From Actinomycetota bacterium (lineage in GTDB: Bacteria; Actinomycetota; CADDZG01; WHSQ01), in NCBI GenBank assembly GCA_009380005.1, contig WHSQ01000001.1, positions 122,258 to 186,257 on the forward strand: 64,000 bases of DNA. Reading direction: 5' to 3'. The notes beneath the pieces were generated by a model. The model did not search any database. It saw nothing but the letters and a program-made list of their open reading frames with translations, and was not told the origin of the DNA. The position numbers and the translations under genes are program-made. Positions 53,135 to 62,000 of the stretch are shown in pieces. Within the stretch, counting starts at the first letter, position 1, and every line of letters starts with the position of its first letter.

Positions 53135-54160
53135 ATGAGGGCCGTGACCATCGACGGGTACGGCTTCGAGAACGTGGCCGTTCGCGAGCTTCCCGAGCCC
53201 GAGCCGGGCCCGCACGACGTCGTGGTGCGGCTGCGTGCCGGGGCGCTCAACCATCTCGACCTGTGGACCCTGGAGGACGCCCTCGGCCTCGAACACGACT
53301 TCCCTCACATCCTGGGGGCGGACGGCACAGGCGAGGTCGAAGCGGTCGGATCGGAGGTGCGGGGATTGCCTCTTCGATCCCGGGTGCTGATCGATCCCGC
53401 CCTGTCCTGTGGAGCGTGCGAGTTCTGCCGGGCCGGTGAGCAGTCGCTGTGCACCACGTTCCGGATGATGGGCGAGCACTCGGATGGGCTGTTCGCCGAG
53501 CGTGCGGCGGTACCGGCTCGCAACCTCCATCCACTGCCCGCGCACCTCTCCTACGAGGAAGGGGCGGCGCTGGGAACAACTTTCATCACGGCCTATCGCA
53601 TGCTGTTCACGCGCGGCCGGCTGCAACCGGGCGAGTGGGTGTTGATCACCGGCATCGGCGGGGGCCTGGCGCTGTCGCTCTTCCAGCTGGCGAAGCCGGT
53701 GGCCGGGAAGATCTTCGTCACCTCTTCCTCGGACGAGAAGCTGCAGCGTGCGATGGAGCTGGGGGCGGACGGCGCCGTCAACTACGAGAACGAGGACGTG
53801 GGCAAGGCGATCCGGGCCTCCACGTCGAAGCGCGGCGTCGACTTGGTCGTGGACTCCGCCGCGGGAGATTCGCTCGGCGGCTCGTTGCGGGCCCTTCGAA
53901 AGGGTGGTCGTCTCGTCACCGCCGGTGCGACCGCCGGCAGTCCGGCGTCACTGGACGTCCGCCGTCTGTTCTGGAACCAGCTCGAGGTGATCGGCTCCAC
54001 GATGGGCTCGGTGCGTGACGTCTCGAACATGCTGCGGATGGTCGCCGGCATCGAGATACGTCCGATCGTCCACCGGACGTACGGGCTCGACGACGCGCTC
54101 GCCGCCCTGCGAGAGCTGAAGGCCGGCGACCACTTCGGCAAGATCGTCCTAACGATCTGA
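53135..54160 (+). CDS. zinc-binding alcohol dehydrogenase family protein
   Basis: A 341-residue MDR oxidoreductase. The GroES-like half has HILGADGTGEVEAVGSEV, and the structural zinc site CGACEFCRAGEQSLC is present. The Rossmann half carries TGIGGGLALSLFQLAKP and the LRKGGRLVTAGATAG turn. It reduces or oxidises an alcohol or quinone with NADP(H). No close operon partner. Confidence 0.88.
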   Translation: MRAVTIDGYGFENVAVRELPEPEPGPHDVVVRLRAGALNHLDLWTLEDALGLEHDFPHILGADGTGEVEAVGSEVRGLPLRSRVLIDPALSCGACEFCRAGEQSLCTTFRMMGEHSDGLFAERAAVPARNLHPLPAHLSYEEGAALGTTFITAYRMLFTRGRLQPGEWVLITGIGGGLALSLFQLAKPVAGKIFVTSSSDEKLQRAMELGADGAVNYENEDVGKAIRASTSKRGVDLVVDSAAGDSLGGSLRALRKGGRLVTAGATAGSPASLDVRRLFWNQLEVIGSTMGSVRDVSNMLRMVAGIEIRPIVHRTYGLDDALAALRELKAGDHFGKIVLTI

Positions 54161-54211
54161 CCCGCCGATCGGCTAACTACGTCCTCAGCAGCGCCGTTCG
54201 ACGAATGTCGA

Positions 54212-55045
54212 TCAGACGCCGGCGTGCTGGAGGAGCCAGTCGTGGATCTCGGATGTCCGCTCGAACGCCACCGTCAGATGCCCGTCTTCATCCGACAGCC
54301 GCGCGTCCACGCCGGGGATGGCCGCCGCCAGCCATTCGCCGTGCGAAACGGGCACCATCAAGTCGTGGCGCCCCTGGGTGAGAAGCACGGGGATCGAGAT
54401 ATCGGCGAGGTCGAACCCCCACGGCTTGGTGAAGGCGAGGTCGTCGTCCAGCCACCCGTTGACGCCCGACCGTAATGCGAACGCGGATTGCTCCACCATG
54501 AACGTGGCGATCTCTCCCGACATGAGCGCGCGGTCGACCGGGCTCAGGACCGTGTTCATCATCTCCAGCAGTCCCTCCGGCGTCCCCTTGAGAACCATCG
54601 GCCGGTACTCCTCCAGCATCGGTAGCAGCGCGTCCTCGCCCCGGGCCGCAGCGACGAATTCCTCCACGTTGTCCTCGCCCATACCGGCGGTGATGTCCAG
54701 GCCCTCTGCGTCCCACGGGGCGATCGATGCCACGCTGGCGGCGGCGACGACGCGTTCGGGGAGGAGCGCGGCGCACGCCAGGCTGTGCGGACCGCCTCCG
54801 GACAGCCCCCATGTCGTGAACCGTTCGACGCCGAGGTGATCCGCGATCGCGGCGACGTCCTCAGCCACGTCGGCGACGGACCGTCCCGGTTGCCTGGTGG
54901 AATCGCCGTAGCCGGGACGAGAATGGGCGATCAGGCGGAGGTCTTTCTCGGAGGCGTCCTCCAGCCATGTCCGGTAGAGCCTCCCCGAGGACGGGGTGCC
55001 GTGGTGGTAGAAGACGGGGAACCCGTCCGGGTCGCCGCCCTCCAC
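54212..55045 (-). CDS. alpha/beta hydrolase
   Basis: A 277-residue alpha/beta-fold hydrolase with HHGTPSSGRLYRTW oxyanion region, nucleophile Ser in GLSGGGPHS, Asp in LLTQGRHDLMVPVS and His in EDGHLTVAF. GTG 55045 is the first standard start, yet in-frame codons further upstream encode DTRSGSLTIGDRTLGF, the expected first strands of the fold. No ATG, GTG or TTG precedes them; a CTG at 55096 with AAGGGAG nearby is a candidate start. The peptidase gene ends just upstream. Confidence 0.85.
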   Translation of the reverse strand: MEGGDPDGFPVFYHHGTPSSGRLYRTWLEDASEKDLRLIAHSRPGYGDSTRQPGRSVADVAEDVAAIADHLGVERFTTWGLSGGGPHSLACAALLPERVVAAASVASIAPWDAEGLDITAGMGEDNVEEFVAAARGEDALLPMLEEYRPMVLKGTPEGLLEMMNTVLSPVDRALMSGEIATFMVEQSAFALRSGVNGWLDDDLAFTKPWGFDLADISIPVLLTQGRHDLMVPVSHGEWLAAAIPGVDARLSDEDGHLTVAFERTSEIHDWLLQHAGV

Positions 55046-55115
55046 GAACCCGAGCGTCCGATCTCCGATCGTGAGCGAGCCGCTCCGGGTATCCAGGGTT
55101 CGGCGCTCCCTTCCT

Positions 55116-56009
55116 CTACGAGTCGCTGACGGCGTCGCGGACCGCTTCCGCCACTGCGATCGTCGCCAGTTGACCCAGCACGTCGATGCTCATCGTGGGC
55201 GTCTCTTCGGTGGCTTCCGCCGCCACCGCGAAGCAGACGTCCCCGTCGTACCGGGTGTGCGCCGGCCGGACCGCGATCGTCACGCCATCGGCGCCGCGCG
55301 AAGAGAGCCACCGCACGTCTCTCTTGTCGAGGCTCGCGCGCATGACCACCACCGCCAGCACCGTGTTCGACGGCATCTCCGCCCGCGGGGGTCCGGGCCG
55401 GATGAAGCGCCGATCGTCCGCTTGCGTCCCGGCGATCACGTTTCCCTCCGGGCCGAGCACGTCTCCGACCGCATTCACGACCGCCACGGCCGCCACTTCG
55501 GCCCCCTCGTGCTCGGCACGTCCTATCCCGAAGCCACCCGCGACGCGGTGTTCCAATCCGGCCCACTTGCCGACGCTGGCGGCCGCCGCCGCCCCGACGA
55601 GGCCCGTCTCGATCCCGGTGTCGGACGCCGCATCGCATGCGCTGCGCCCTTCCTTGGGGCCCGGTCTCACCTTGGGATCTCCCGATCCGAGATCGTTGAT
55701 GACCGCGGCGGGGACGATGGGGACGGGCACGCGCGACGCGTATCCGACTCCACGCTCTTCCAGCCACTCCACGACTCCGTCGGCCGCCGCCAGGCCGAAG
55801 GCGCTGCCGCCCGTCAGCAAGATCGCATGCACCTCGGTGAGGCGCCGGTCGGGATGGAGATGCTCGACCTCTCGCGTGCTCGGCGCACTACCTCGGATGT
55901 CGCAAGACGTCACGTTCGGCAGGGGAGGGATCACCACCGTACAGCCGGTCTCGCGCCGGTCGTGGGTCCAGTGACCGACCCGGAAGCCGGGCAGGAGATC
56001 GGCGGTCAT
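55116..56009 (-). CDS. P1-family (DmpA-like) aminopeptidase
   Basis: A 297-residue Ntn-hydrolase-like peptidase of family P1/S58. VGHWTHDRRETGCTVV, LLTGGSAFGLAAADGVVEWL and the MPSNTVLAVVV segment (autoprocessing nucleophile) are typical. It releases N-terminal residues from peptides. The ATG overlaps the end of the oxidoreductase gene by 4 nt (ATGA). Confidence 0.88.
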   Translation of the reverse strand: MTADLLPGFRVGHWTHDRRETGCTVVIPPLPNVTSCDIRGSAPSTREVEHLHPDRRLTEVHAILLTGGSAFGLAAADGVVEWLEERGVGYASRVPVPIVPAAVINDLGSGDPKVRPGPKEGRSACDAASDTGIETGLVGAAAAASVGKWAGLEHRVAGGFGIGRAEHEGAEVAAVAVVNAVGDVLGPEGNVIAGTQADDRRFIRPGPPRAEMPSNTVLAVVVMRASLDKRDVRWLSSRGADGVTIAVRPAHTRYDGDVCFAVAAEATEETPTMSIDVLGQLATIAVAEAVRDAVSDS

Positions 56010-56845
56010 GACAACTCCTGGTACGAGTAACGCTCTTCCCGCCACGGGTCGGCGCGGTTGTGGTAGCCGCGCACCTCCCAGTACCCGCGCTTGTCCCGGT
56101 CCATGACGTCGAGGCGTCTCGCCCACTTCACGCTCTTCCACCCGTAGAGGTTGGGGACGACGAGACGAAGGGGATGGCCGTGCTTCGGGGCGAGGTCCTC
56201 GCCGTTGTGGCCCCACGCCAGGATCGCGTCGTCTTCCGATAGCACTTCGAGAGGCACGTTGGCGGTGTAGTTGCGTTCACCCACGACCGATACGTGAGCG
56301 GCGGTGCCGAGCGGTCTGGCACGTCCCAACAAACTCTTGGTCGGCACGCCGGTCCAAACGTTGTCCAGCTTGCTCCAGCCGGTGACGCAGTGGAAGTCGG
56401 AGCGGACCTCGCCGGCGGGCAGCGATCGCAGCTCGTCGTAAGTGAGCTCGATCGGCTCCTCGACCGAGCCCCGCACCTCGAACCGCCACGTTTCGCTATC
56501 GAACCGTGGAACCCGGCCCTCGTGCAGAACCGGCCATCGTCTCGTCACGCGCTGTCCGGGTGGCACCCGTTCCGCGGCGTGCTCCGGGATCTCGGAGACG
56601 AACTTGGTCCCGTCGTCGTCGTCGTTCGGGTCGTATCGTTCGAGGCTCTTGCGATCGAGGTCCGCGAGCCGCAGTCCCGCGAGACGGGCCATCTCTTCGT
56701 CGCCGGCCTCGGTAGCCGCGGCGCATGCTTCCTCGTAACGCTTGCGCGCCCGAGACTCGGCTGCTCTCTCGCGGCCCGGTGGCGCGTACTTGATGAAGTT
56801 GTCCGCGGTCTCGATCAGGTGGAAGATCTCTGGGCGGGTCGGCAC
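56006..56845 (-). CDS. molybdopterin-dependent oxidoreductase (sulfite oxidase type)
   Basis: A 279-residue protein. Residues about 100-279 form the SUOX/YedY molybdopterin fold with the Mo-binding Cys in DFHCVTGWSKLDNVWTGV, plus KHGHPLRLVVPNLYGWKSVKW. The first 95 residues are a helical extension without a signal peptide, so the enzyme is apparently cytosolic. GTG start. The reaction may be sulfite oxidation or methionine sulfoxide reduction; no haem subunit is near. Confidence 0.85.
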   Translation of the reverse strand: MPTRPEIFHLIETADNFIKYAPPGRERAAESRARKRYEEACAAATEAGDEEMARLAGLRLADLDRKSLERYDPNDDDDGTKFVSEIPEHAAERVPPGQRVTRRWPVLHEGRVPRFDSETWRFEVRGSVEEPIELTYDELRSLPAGEVRSDFHCVTGWSKLDNVWTGVPTKSLLGRARPLGTAAHVSVVGERNYTANVPLEVLSEDDAILAWGHNGEDLAPKHGHPLRLVVPNLYGWKSVKWARRLDVMDRDKRGYWEVRGYHNRADPWREERYSYQELS

Positions 56846-56903
56846 GACGACGAGTCTACGCAGGTATCGCGCCTGATCCCCGGGAGGCCGGGCCGCCCCT
56901 AGG

Positions 56904-58415
56904 ATGCTGCGGATGCGATGTCCAGAATGTGGCGCCGAGGTCCGTGATGAGCAAGCCGTCTTCTGTGCACGTTGTGGGCACCCGCTCGCCGATCCCCAAG
57001 GCGCCGTTACGGGATCGATCGAGAGCGACGACTCGCGAACCACCGAGCTCGGGAGCACCTCGGATCTCGCGGCCGGCCGGGAAGGCGCGAGCGACCGGCG
57101 GCCCGCAGCGGCCACCGACGAGGCATCGGAGTCGGCGAAGGGCGATCCGGGCAACTCCGCTCCTGCGCTCCTCCAGCACGCGGCCTTCCCCGTGCGGGAT
57201 CTGTTGGGATCGGTGGCGCGGTCCCTCCGCACGGGCGGATGGGGCGAGGCGACGGTCGCCGCGCTGATCGCCTTCGCCGGCCTCCTCCTGGTCGGTCTCG
57301 TCCTCTTGCTCGGCGCCAAGATGGAGTTCCCGGACCTAGGGGCGGGAGCCAACCCACTGAAGGTACTGACGTGGGTGGTGATGATCGGTCTCACTGTGCT
57401 CGGAGCGCCGCTGAACCTTGGTGACGTGACGGCCTCCGCGTTCCCGCTCGGTGCGTTGCTGGCTGCGGGTCTCTTCATCATCTGGGCCGCACGCAACTCG
57501 CTTCGAGGCCGCGATGCCTACACCCGTGGCCGCCGTGCGGCGGAGGCGGCGAAGATCGGCTTGCCCTTCGGGTTCGTGTGCTGGCTCGCCGCGGTGCTGT
57601 TCCGGCACGACCTCGGCGAGACCGTGGTTTCGGTCGGCGCCGCCTCGGCCCTGTTGCTCGGTGCCCTGTGGGGCGCGGTCTTCGGAGCTCTGGGGGGCCT
57701 TCAGACCCAGGAGTCGCTCCGAACCTCGGTCGGTTACTCGATGGGCCGGATCAGGTCGCGGTCTATCTCCATCTACGAGGGCATCCTGGGTGCGATCGTC
57801 ATGCTGGGAACGATGACGGTCCTGTGCGCGATCGCACTCCTGTTGTGGATCATCATCTCCCTGGCTCGTGGCGCACCGGGGCCGGGCTTCACGATCGGGG
57901 ACGCTTTCGCGGGGATCATCTATCTGGCGGCGTTCATCCCGAACCTGCTCGTGACGATCGCCGCCCTGTCCATGGGTGCCCCGATCCAGGCCGGCGCCCA
58001 GGTCACGGTACGGGGTGGATCCATAGGCGCGCTACAAGAGTTCTCGGTATTCCAGTGGGGTGATTCCGGAGCTGCGTGGTTCGCCCTGCTCCTGCTGCTC
58101 ATCCCTCTCGTGTCGTGTGCGCTCGGCGGGTTCTCGGCCCGACGTAGCACCGCAGCGACGAGCGCGACGTTCGAGGTACTCGGCAGCGCCGCATCGACGT
58201 TCGCGGTCGTGCTGGGATCGCTCGCCGTGCTTGCTCGCGCTCGGCTCGGCGCCGGACTCGTCCGCCAGAGGGGCTTCGCCCTGGTGGAGCCGGATGCGGT
58301 CGCGGTGACCTTCCTTGCGCTGTTGTGGGCGGCCGCGGCCGGATGGGTGGGGTGGAAGCTGGCCGGATCGCAACGCCCGCACACCGTCGATGAGCGCGGT
58401 CGCGGGGGCGCCTGA
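56904..58415 (+). CDS. zinc-ribbon polytopic membrane protein
   Basis: A 503-residue protein: N-terminal zinc ribbon (Cys6, Cys9, Cys21, Cys24; CPECG and CARCG), a disordered acidic linker to residue 90, then about ten membrane helices. Such zinc-ribbon plus multi-helix proteins are common in Actinobacteria with no assigned function. Its stop overlaps the MBL gene start by one base (TGATG), so they are coupled. ATG 56913 is an alternative start. Confidence 0.75.
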   Translation: MLRMRCPECGAEVRDEQAVFCARCGHPLADPQGAVTGSIESDDSRTTELGSTSDLAAGREGASDRRPAAATDEASESAKGDPGNSAPALLQHAAFPVRDLLGSVARSLRTGGWGEATVAALIAFAGLLLVGLVLLLGAKMEFPDLGAGANPLKVLTWVVMIGLTVLGAPLNLGDVTASAFPLGALLAAGLFIIWAARNSLRGRDAYTRGRRAAEAAKIGLPFGFVCWLAAVLFRHDLGETVVSVGAASALLLGALWGAVFGALGGLQTQESLRTSVGYSMGRIRSRSISIYEGILGAIVMLGTMTVLCAIALLLWIIISLARGAPGPGFTIGDAFAGIIYLAAFIPNLLVTIAALSMGAPIQAGAQVTVRGGSIGALQEFSVFQWGDSGAAWFALLLLLIPLVSCALGGFSARRSTAATSATFEVLGSAASTFAVVLGSLAVLARARLGAGLVRQRGFALVEPDAVAVTFLALLWAAAAGWVGWKLAGSQRPHTVDERGRGGA

Positions 58416-59077
58416 TGGCGCTGGAGCTGTTCCTGCACCGTGAGGTCGGGCCACTGGCGTGCAACTGCTACGTCGTCGGCGACGACGCGACGCGACGAGC
58501 GATCGTGATCGATCCGGGAGGGGAAGCCGACGAGCTGGCCATGGAGATCGTCGCCCAGGGCCTCACGATCACGGCAATCGTCGCGACGCACGCGCACTTC
58601 GATCACATCCTGGCGGCCGAGAGGCTCCGGGAGGTGACCGGCGCTCCGTTCCACCTGCATCGAGAGGACCGTCCCTTGCTGGAGTGGGTCGGCCCGAGCA
58701 TGGAGACGTTACTGGGCATCCCCGGCCGGGAACCTCCGGAGGTGGATTCGGACGCGCCGGAAGGTGAGAAGTTCGCAGCCGGCGAGATCGAGTTCGAGAT
58801 CCTCCACACGCCGGGCCACTCGCCGGGTTCGATCAGCCTCGTCACCGCGGGCGCCCTGTTCTCGGGCGACACCCTCTTCGCTGGTTCGGTCGGTCGCACC
58901 GACCTTCCCGGGGGCGATACGCAACGCCTGATCGAGGCGGTCAGGGCGAAGCTCTTCCCCCTCGGAGACGACGTCCCGGTCTATCCCGGACACGGACCGC
59001 CGACCACGATCGAACGCGAGAAGGCCTACAACCCCTTCGTCGGCGAAGGAGCCCGGCTGCGATCGCCGGAGCGCTGA
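58415..59077 (+). CDS. MBL-fold metallo-hydrolase (glyoxalase II-like)
   Basis: A 220-residue metallo-beta-lactamase-fold enzyme. THAHFDH (His59, His61, Asp63, His64) binds zinc, with HTPGHSPGSISLV, GDTLFAGSVGRTDLPGGD and YPGHGPPTTIERE completing the site. It likely hydrolyses S-D-lactoylglutathione or a similar thioester. Its last 52 nt overlap the convergent cupredoxin gene. Confidence 0.92.
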   Translation: MALELFLHREVGPLACNCYVVGDDATRRAIVIDPGGEADELAMEIVAQGLTITAIVATHAHFDHILAAERLREVTGAPFHLHREDRPLLEWVGPSMETLLGIPGREPPEVDSDAPEGEKFAAGEIEFEILHTPGHSPGSISLVTAGALFSGDTLFAGSVGRTDLPGGDTQRLIEAVRAKLFPLGDDVPVYPGHGPPTTIEREKAYNPFVGEGARLRSPER

Positions 59078-59490
59078 GCCAGGTGCTGGGCCTCGTTCTC
59101 GACGGCTTCCTGCGGGTCGCCGACGAAGATCTGACCTCTCATCCCCGGGTGGAAGCGACAGGTCCACTCGATCACCACGTCCTCATCGGGGACGTTGAAC
59201 GCAGCCGTGTTCGAGGTTCCCGCCGCGGCCTCGATGTCGACCGACACCTCCTCGGCCGTGAACGCATGCGTAGTGGTGTCGTCGTTGGTGAAGGTGAGGT
59301 CCACCTCCTGATCGCGCTCGGCCCGGAAGCTCGCCGGCTGGAACCGCAGGTCGTCGGCGGTGACGGTCAGTTCGAGATCCTCGGGCGCGCCGCGAGGGTC
59401 GTTCTCCGCGCCACCGTTCCCATCGCCGTCGCAGCCGGCCAGCGGGGCTCCTCCCAACAGGATCACGACCACGATGTGCGAGACCTTCAC
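59026..59490 (-). CDS. cupredoxin-domain lipoprotein
   Basis: A 154-residue lipoprotein (lipobox LAGC, Cys20). Residues about 38-125 form a cupredoxin: His75 (TTTHAF), Cys111, His114 and Met117 (C-R-F-H-P-G-M), a complete type 1 copper set with C-x2-H-x2-M spacing. It would shuttle electrons or bind copper outside the membrane. The C-terminal 30 residues are basic and antisense to the MBL gene. A related gene lies upstream on the same strand. Confidence 0.85.
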   Translation of the reverse strand: MKVSHIVVVILLGGAPLAGCDGDGNGGAENDPRGAPEDLELTVTADDLRFQPASFRAERDQEVDLTFTNDDTTTHAFTAEEVSVDIEAAAGTSNTAAFNVPDEDVVIEWTCRFHPGMRGQIFVGDPQEAVENEAQHLAQRSGDRSRAPSPTKGL

Positions 59491-59523
59491 GGCAATCTCC
59501 CAGCTCGACGTTGACGGGTAAGC

Positions 59524-59982
59524 CTAGTAGTCGAGGTCGTCGCCGCCCGGATCATCTTCGGACTCGGACTCCGACTCCCCCGAACCCGTATCCGACGATG
59601 CGGGCTCGCCGGTCGTCAGCGTCAGTTTCATCTGGTCGGGATGGATGTTGCACTGGAAATCTGAGGTCCCGTCGTCGGGGACGGTGAAAGTGCCCTCGCC
59701 CTCGCCGCCGGGATCCGCCTCGATATCGAGGCCGACCTCTTCGGAGCTGAAGGTGTGGGGCGCATCGCCCTCGTTGACCATCCGCACGGTGACGTCTTGA
59801 CCCGACTCCGGCAGCGTGGCCCCTTCAATCTCGAAGCGGAAGTCGTGGGCCTCGACGAAAAGCTCGGCGCCGCCCCCTTCCGGCTGGTCGTCGTCGCCCC
59901 CTTCGGCCGTCCCCTCGCCGCAACCCGTCAGCCCCAAGACGGCTGCCGAGAGGATCGCCAGCAGTCCGATCTTCGTGGGCAT
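59524..59982 (-). CDS. cupredoxin-like lipoprotein
   Basis: A 152-residue lipoprotein (lipobox LTGC, Cys21) with an acidic linker and a cupredoxin domain (about 38-120): His76, Cys111, His114 and Met118 (C-N-I-H-P-D-Q-M, C-x2-H-x3-M). The tail is Asp/Glu/Ser-rich. It lies 33 nt upstream of the related cupredoxin gene; the two look like a duplicated pair of electron carriers. Confidence 0.83.
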   Translation of the reverse strand: MPTKIGLLAILSAAVLGLTGCGEGTAEGGDDDQPEGGGAELFVEAHDFRFEIEGATLPESGQDVTVRMVNEGDAPHTFSSEEVGLDIEADPGGEGEGTFTVPDDGTSDFQCNIHPDQMKLTLTTGEPASSDTGSGESESESEDDPGGDDLDY

Positions 59983-60055
59983 GGACCCCTCCTTCGGTAG
60001 GCGCCGGGATAAGTACTACACCTGTCGGAGGTATAAGGACGGAGCGGGGCGGTGG

Positions 60056-60295
60056 TTACCGGATGTAGGGGGCGACCGCAGGCGTCGGCACGCCCGGGTA
60101 ACGCTCCACCTCACGCTCGAGCGTGACCTTCACCTGGTCCTGGCGGTCGCTCACCTTGCGGTCCGTCTCTCGGAACCCGAGCTTCTGCAGGCGCCTGATC
60201 TCCCCTGCGTAGGCGTTCCGGGGCTTCCCCCCGGGCGATGTCAGGTAGACGTCGAGATGGATGGTCTGGATGACCTTCTTCTGCTTCTCAGCCAT
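60056..60295 (-). CDS. small basic hypothetical protein (79 aa)
   Basis: A 79-residue protein with the pattern KKVIQTIHLDVYLTSPGGKP at the start and RRLQKLGF, mixed strand and helix. It is well charged with no membrane segment. No family is recognised. It is transcribed with the downstream cupredoxin genes and upstream CDF gene and its function is unknown. Confidence 0.55.
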   Translation of the reverse strand: MAEKQKKVIQTIHLDVYLTSPGGKPRNAYAGEIRRLQKLGFRETDRKVSDRQDQVKVTLEREVERYPGVPTPAVAPYIR

Positions 60296-60307
60296 GGCCG
60301 GAGGTTA

Positions 60308-61309
60308 TCAGCCCCCCTCCCCGCCACCTGCCTCGCCCTCGTCGGCTCCCTCGCCGGGATGTTCGTGCGCGAAGTGCCGGACGGGAGCGATCACCAGGTC
60401 GTGGAGCCGCCAATCGAGCCGTTCCATCTGGTTGGTGGCGTCTTCGATGCGCGCCGTGAGGTCGCTCTCGTCGCGCGGTATCACGAAGGCCTCGCCGAAG
60501 TAGACGTGGCCCTCCTCCCGGAGCCGCACGCGTGCTTCCTCCACCCATCCGAGCTTCTCCAGCTCGGTCTGGATGCGGGCCGGTAACGGATCCTCTTGCT
60601 CCTTGTCGACGAGCGTCGGTTTCTTATCGACGAGATCCGAGGTCGCGTGCTTGATGTTCTTCCACCCGTCGTGCGTGATGTCGAGAGCGATGAAGATCGC
60701 GGCGATCGGGTCGAGCCACCAGAGTCCGAAGCCGATCCCGATTACGCCGATCATCGCGGCGCCCGCGGTCATCCAGTCCGCCTTGTTCATCTCGGCATCC
60801 GCGAAGAGGACCTTGTCGTGGAGTTCCCGGGCGAGTGGAAGCTTCATGCGGCCCAGGATGAGAGCGGGGATCGCGCTCCAGACGAGCGCCGCCAACATGA
60901 ACCACCCGAGCCAGATGGGTTCACCCCAGGGTTGCACCGTCCCGATGGGGGTGTGCTCGAAGGCGATCAACTTGAGAAGGGAGTCGTAGGCGATGAACAG
61001 CCCCATGGCGAGCAGTGCGATGGACGCGACGAAGTACCCGAGGGTTACGGCGCGGTGATAGCCGTAGGGGAAGCGGTCGCTGGGCGGCCACGTGCGGATC
61101 CGACTGCCGATCAGGAACGACAGCGGCGGGACCAGGCTCAACAGATCCTCGAGCCAGGCCGCCTTCATCGCCTGCGACGCGCCCAGCGTGATGTAGATGA
61201 AGAACACCGCGCTGACCAGATAGACGAGCGTGACCCATTCGAGCTTGACCGCGGAGGCGTGCGTCTTCACCTTGTCGGGTGGAAGCTCCAGATCGGCGAC
61301 CCTAGGCAC
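60308..61309 (-). CDS. cation diffusion facilitator (CDF) transporter
   Basis: A 333-residue protein with six membrane helices (about residues 22-40, 50-68, 82-107, 130-150, 177-198 and 205-225). The GYHRAVTLGYF and DAEMNKADWMTAGAAMIGV segments supply the His/Asp metal sites, and the C-terminal domain (about 230-333) ends with a Gly/Glu-rich tail. CDFs export Zn2+, Co2+, Fe2+ or Mn2+. The start overlaps the solute-binding gene by 8 nt. Confidence 0.88.
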   Translation of the reverse strand: MPRVADLELPPDKVKTHASAVKLEWVTLVYLVSAVFFIYITLGASQAMKAAWLEDLLSLVPPLSFLIGSRIRTWPPSDRFPYGYHRAVTLGYFVASIALLAMGLFIAYDSLLKLIAFEHTPIGTVQPWGEPIWLGWFMLAALVWSAIPALILGRMKLPLARELHDKVLFADAEMNKADWMTAGAAMIGVIGIGFGLWWLDPIAAIFIALDITHDGWKNIKHATSDLVDKKPTLVDKEQEDPLPARIQTELEKLGWVEEARVRLREEGHVYFGEAFVIPRDESDLTARIEDATNQMERLDWRLHDLVIAPVRHFAHEHPGEGADEGEAGGGEGG

Positions 61310-62000
61310 CGGCCGCGTCCCGGTCGAGCAGCGTCTCGATCTCGTCGTGTCGTACCAGGAGGAACCTCTCGAGCTCCGTCATGAAGTCGTTCTCACCGGT
61401 TGCAACCGCCATGACATGGTCGGTCTCGCTCAGTCGGATCCCGGTATCGCGTAGGGAGAGGTCGTCCAACAGGAAATCGTCCACCGCGGCGGCGCCGGGG
61501 GCCTCCTCGATGCGATCTACCTCGACCACGACCGCGTCCGTCTTGCGTAGCAGCCCCAGGGCTTCGGTGCCTCGCTCGGCCGCGACCTCCTGGCCCGCGA
61601 TGTCGGTGGGCACCTCTTCATCCTCCGGCCAGCCGACGACGAGCGCCGTGGTGAAGTAGGGGTGTGTCATCCCCGCCTCCGCCGCGTGGGAGTTCTGACT
61701 GGTGATCCCGCCGATGACGACATCGAGCTCATGATGGAGGAGCGCCGCGAACAGCTCCTCCTCGGATCCTTCGAAGTACTCGACCTCGGCGTCCATCTCG
61801 GCGCCGAATCCGTCGATGAGCTCCACTTCGACCCCACCGAAAGCGCCGCCCTCCTCCCTGGTCCAGGGATCGTTCAAGGAGATGCCGACGCGCATCGTGT
61901 GGCCGCGTACGCGTTCAAGTGTTCCTTCTGGATCCATCGGGATCCGGTCGCACCCGATCGAAGTAGCCGCCAGCAGAAGGCCGAGGGCGAGTGTCTTCAG
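61302..62000 (-). CDS. solute-binding lipoprotein (SBP_bac_3-like), CTG start
   Basis: A 232-residue periplasmic-type binding protein of the amino-acid (family 3) class: VGISLNDPWT opens lobe 1, GGVEVELIDGFGAEM and VVIGGITSQNSHAAEAGMTHPYF follow. The standard first start is ATG 61937, which would lack a signal peptide. Starting at CTG 62000 gives KTLALGLLLAATSIGC, a good lipoprotein signal with Cys17, AAGGA 6 nt upstream and a CTGA overlap with the corA stop. No permease is nearby. It may sense or bind an ion-linked ligand. Confidence 0.7.
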   Translation of the reverse strand: MKTLALGLLLAATSIGCDRIPMDPEGTLERVRGHTMRVGISLNDPWTREEGGAFGGVEVELIDGFGAEMDAEVEYFEGSEEELFAALLHHELDVVIGGITSQNSHAAEAGMTHPYFTTALVVGWPEDEEVPTDIAGQEVAAERGTEALGLLRKTDAVVVEVDRIEEAPGAAAVDDFLLDDLSLRDTGIRLSETDHVMAVATGENDFMTELERFLLVRHDEIETLLDRDAAGA

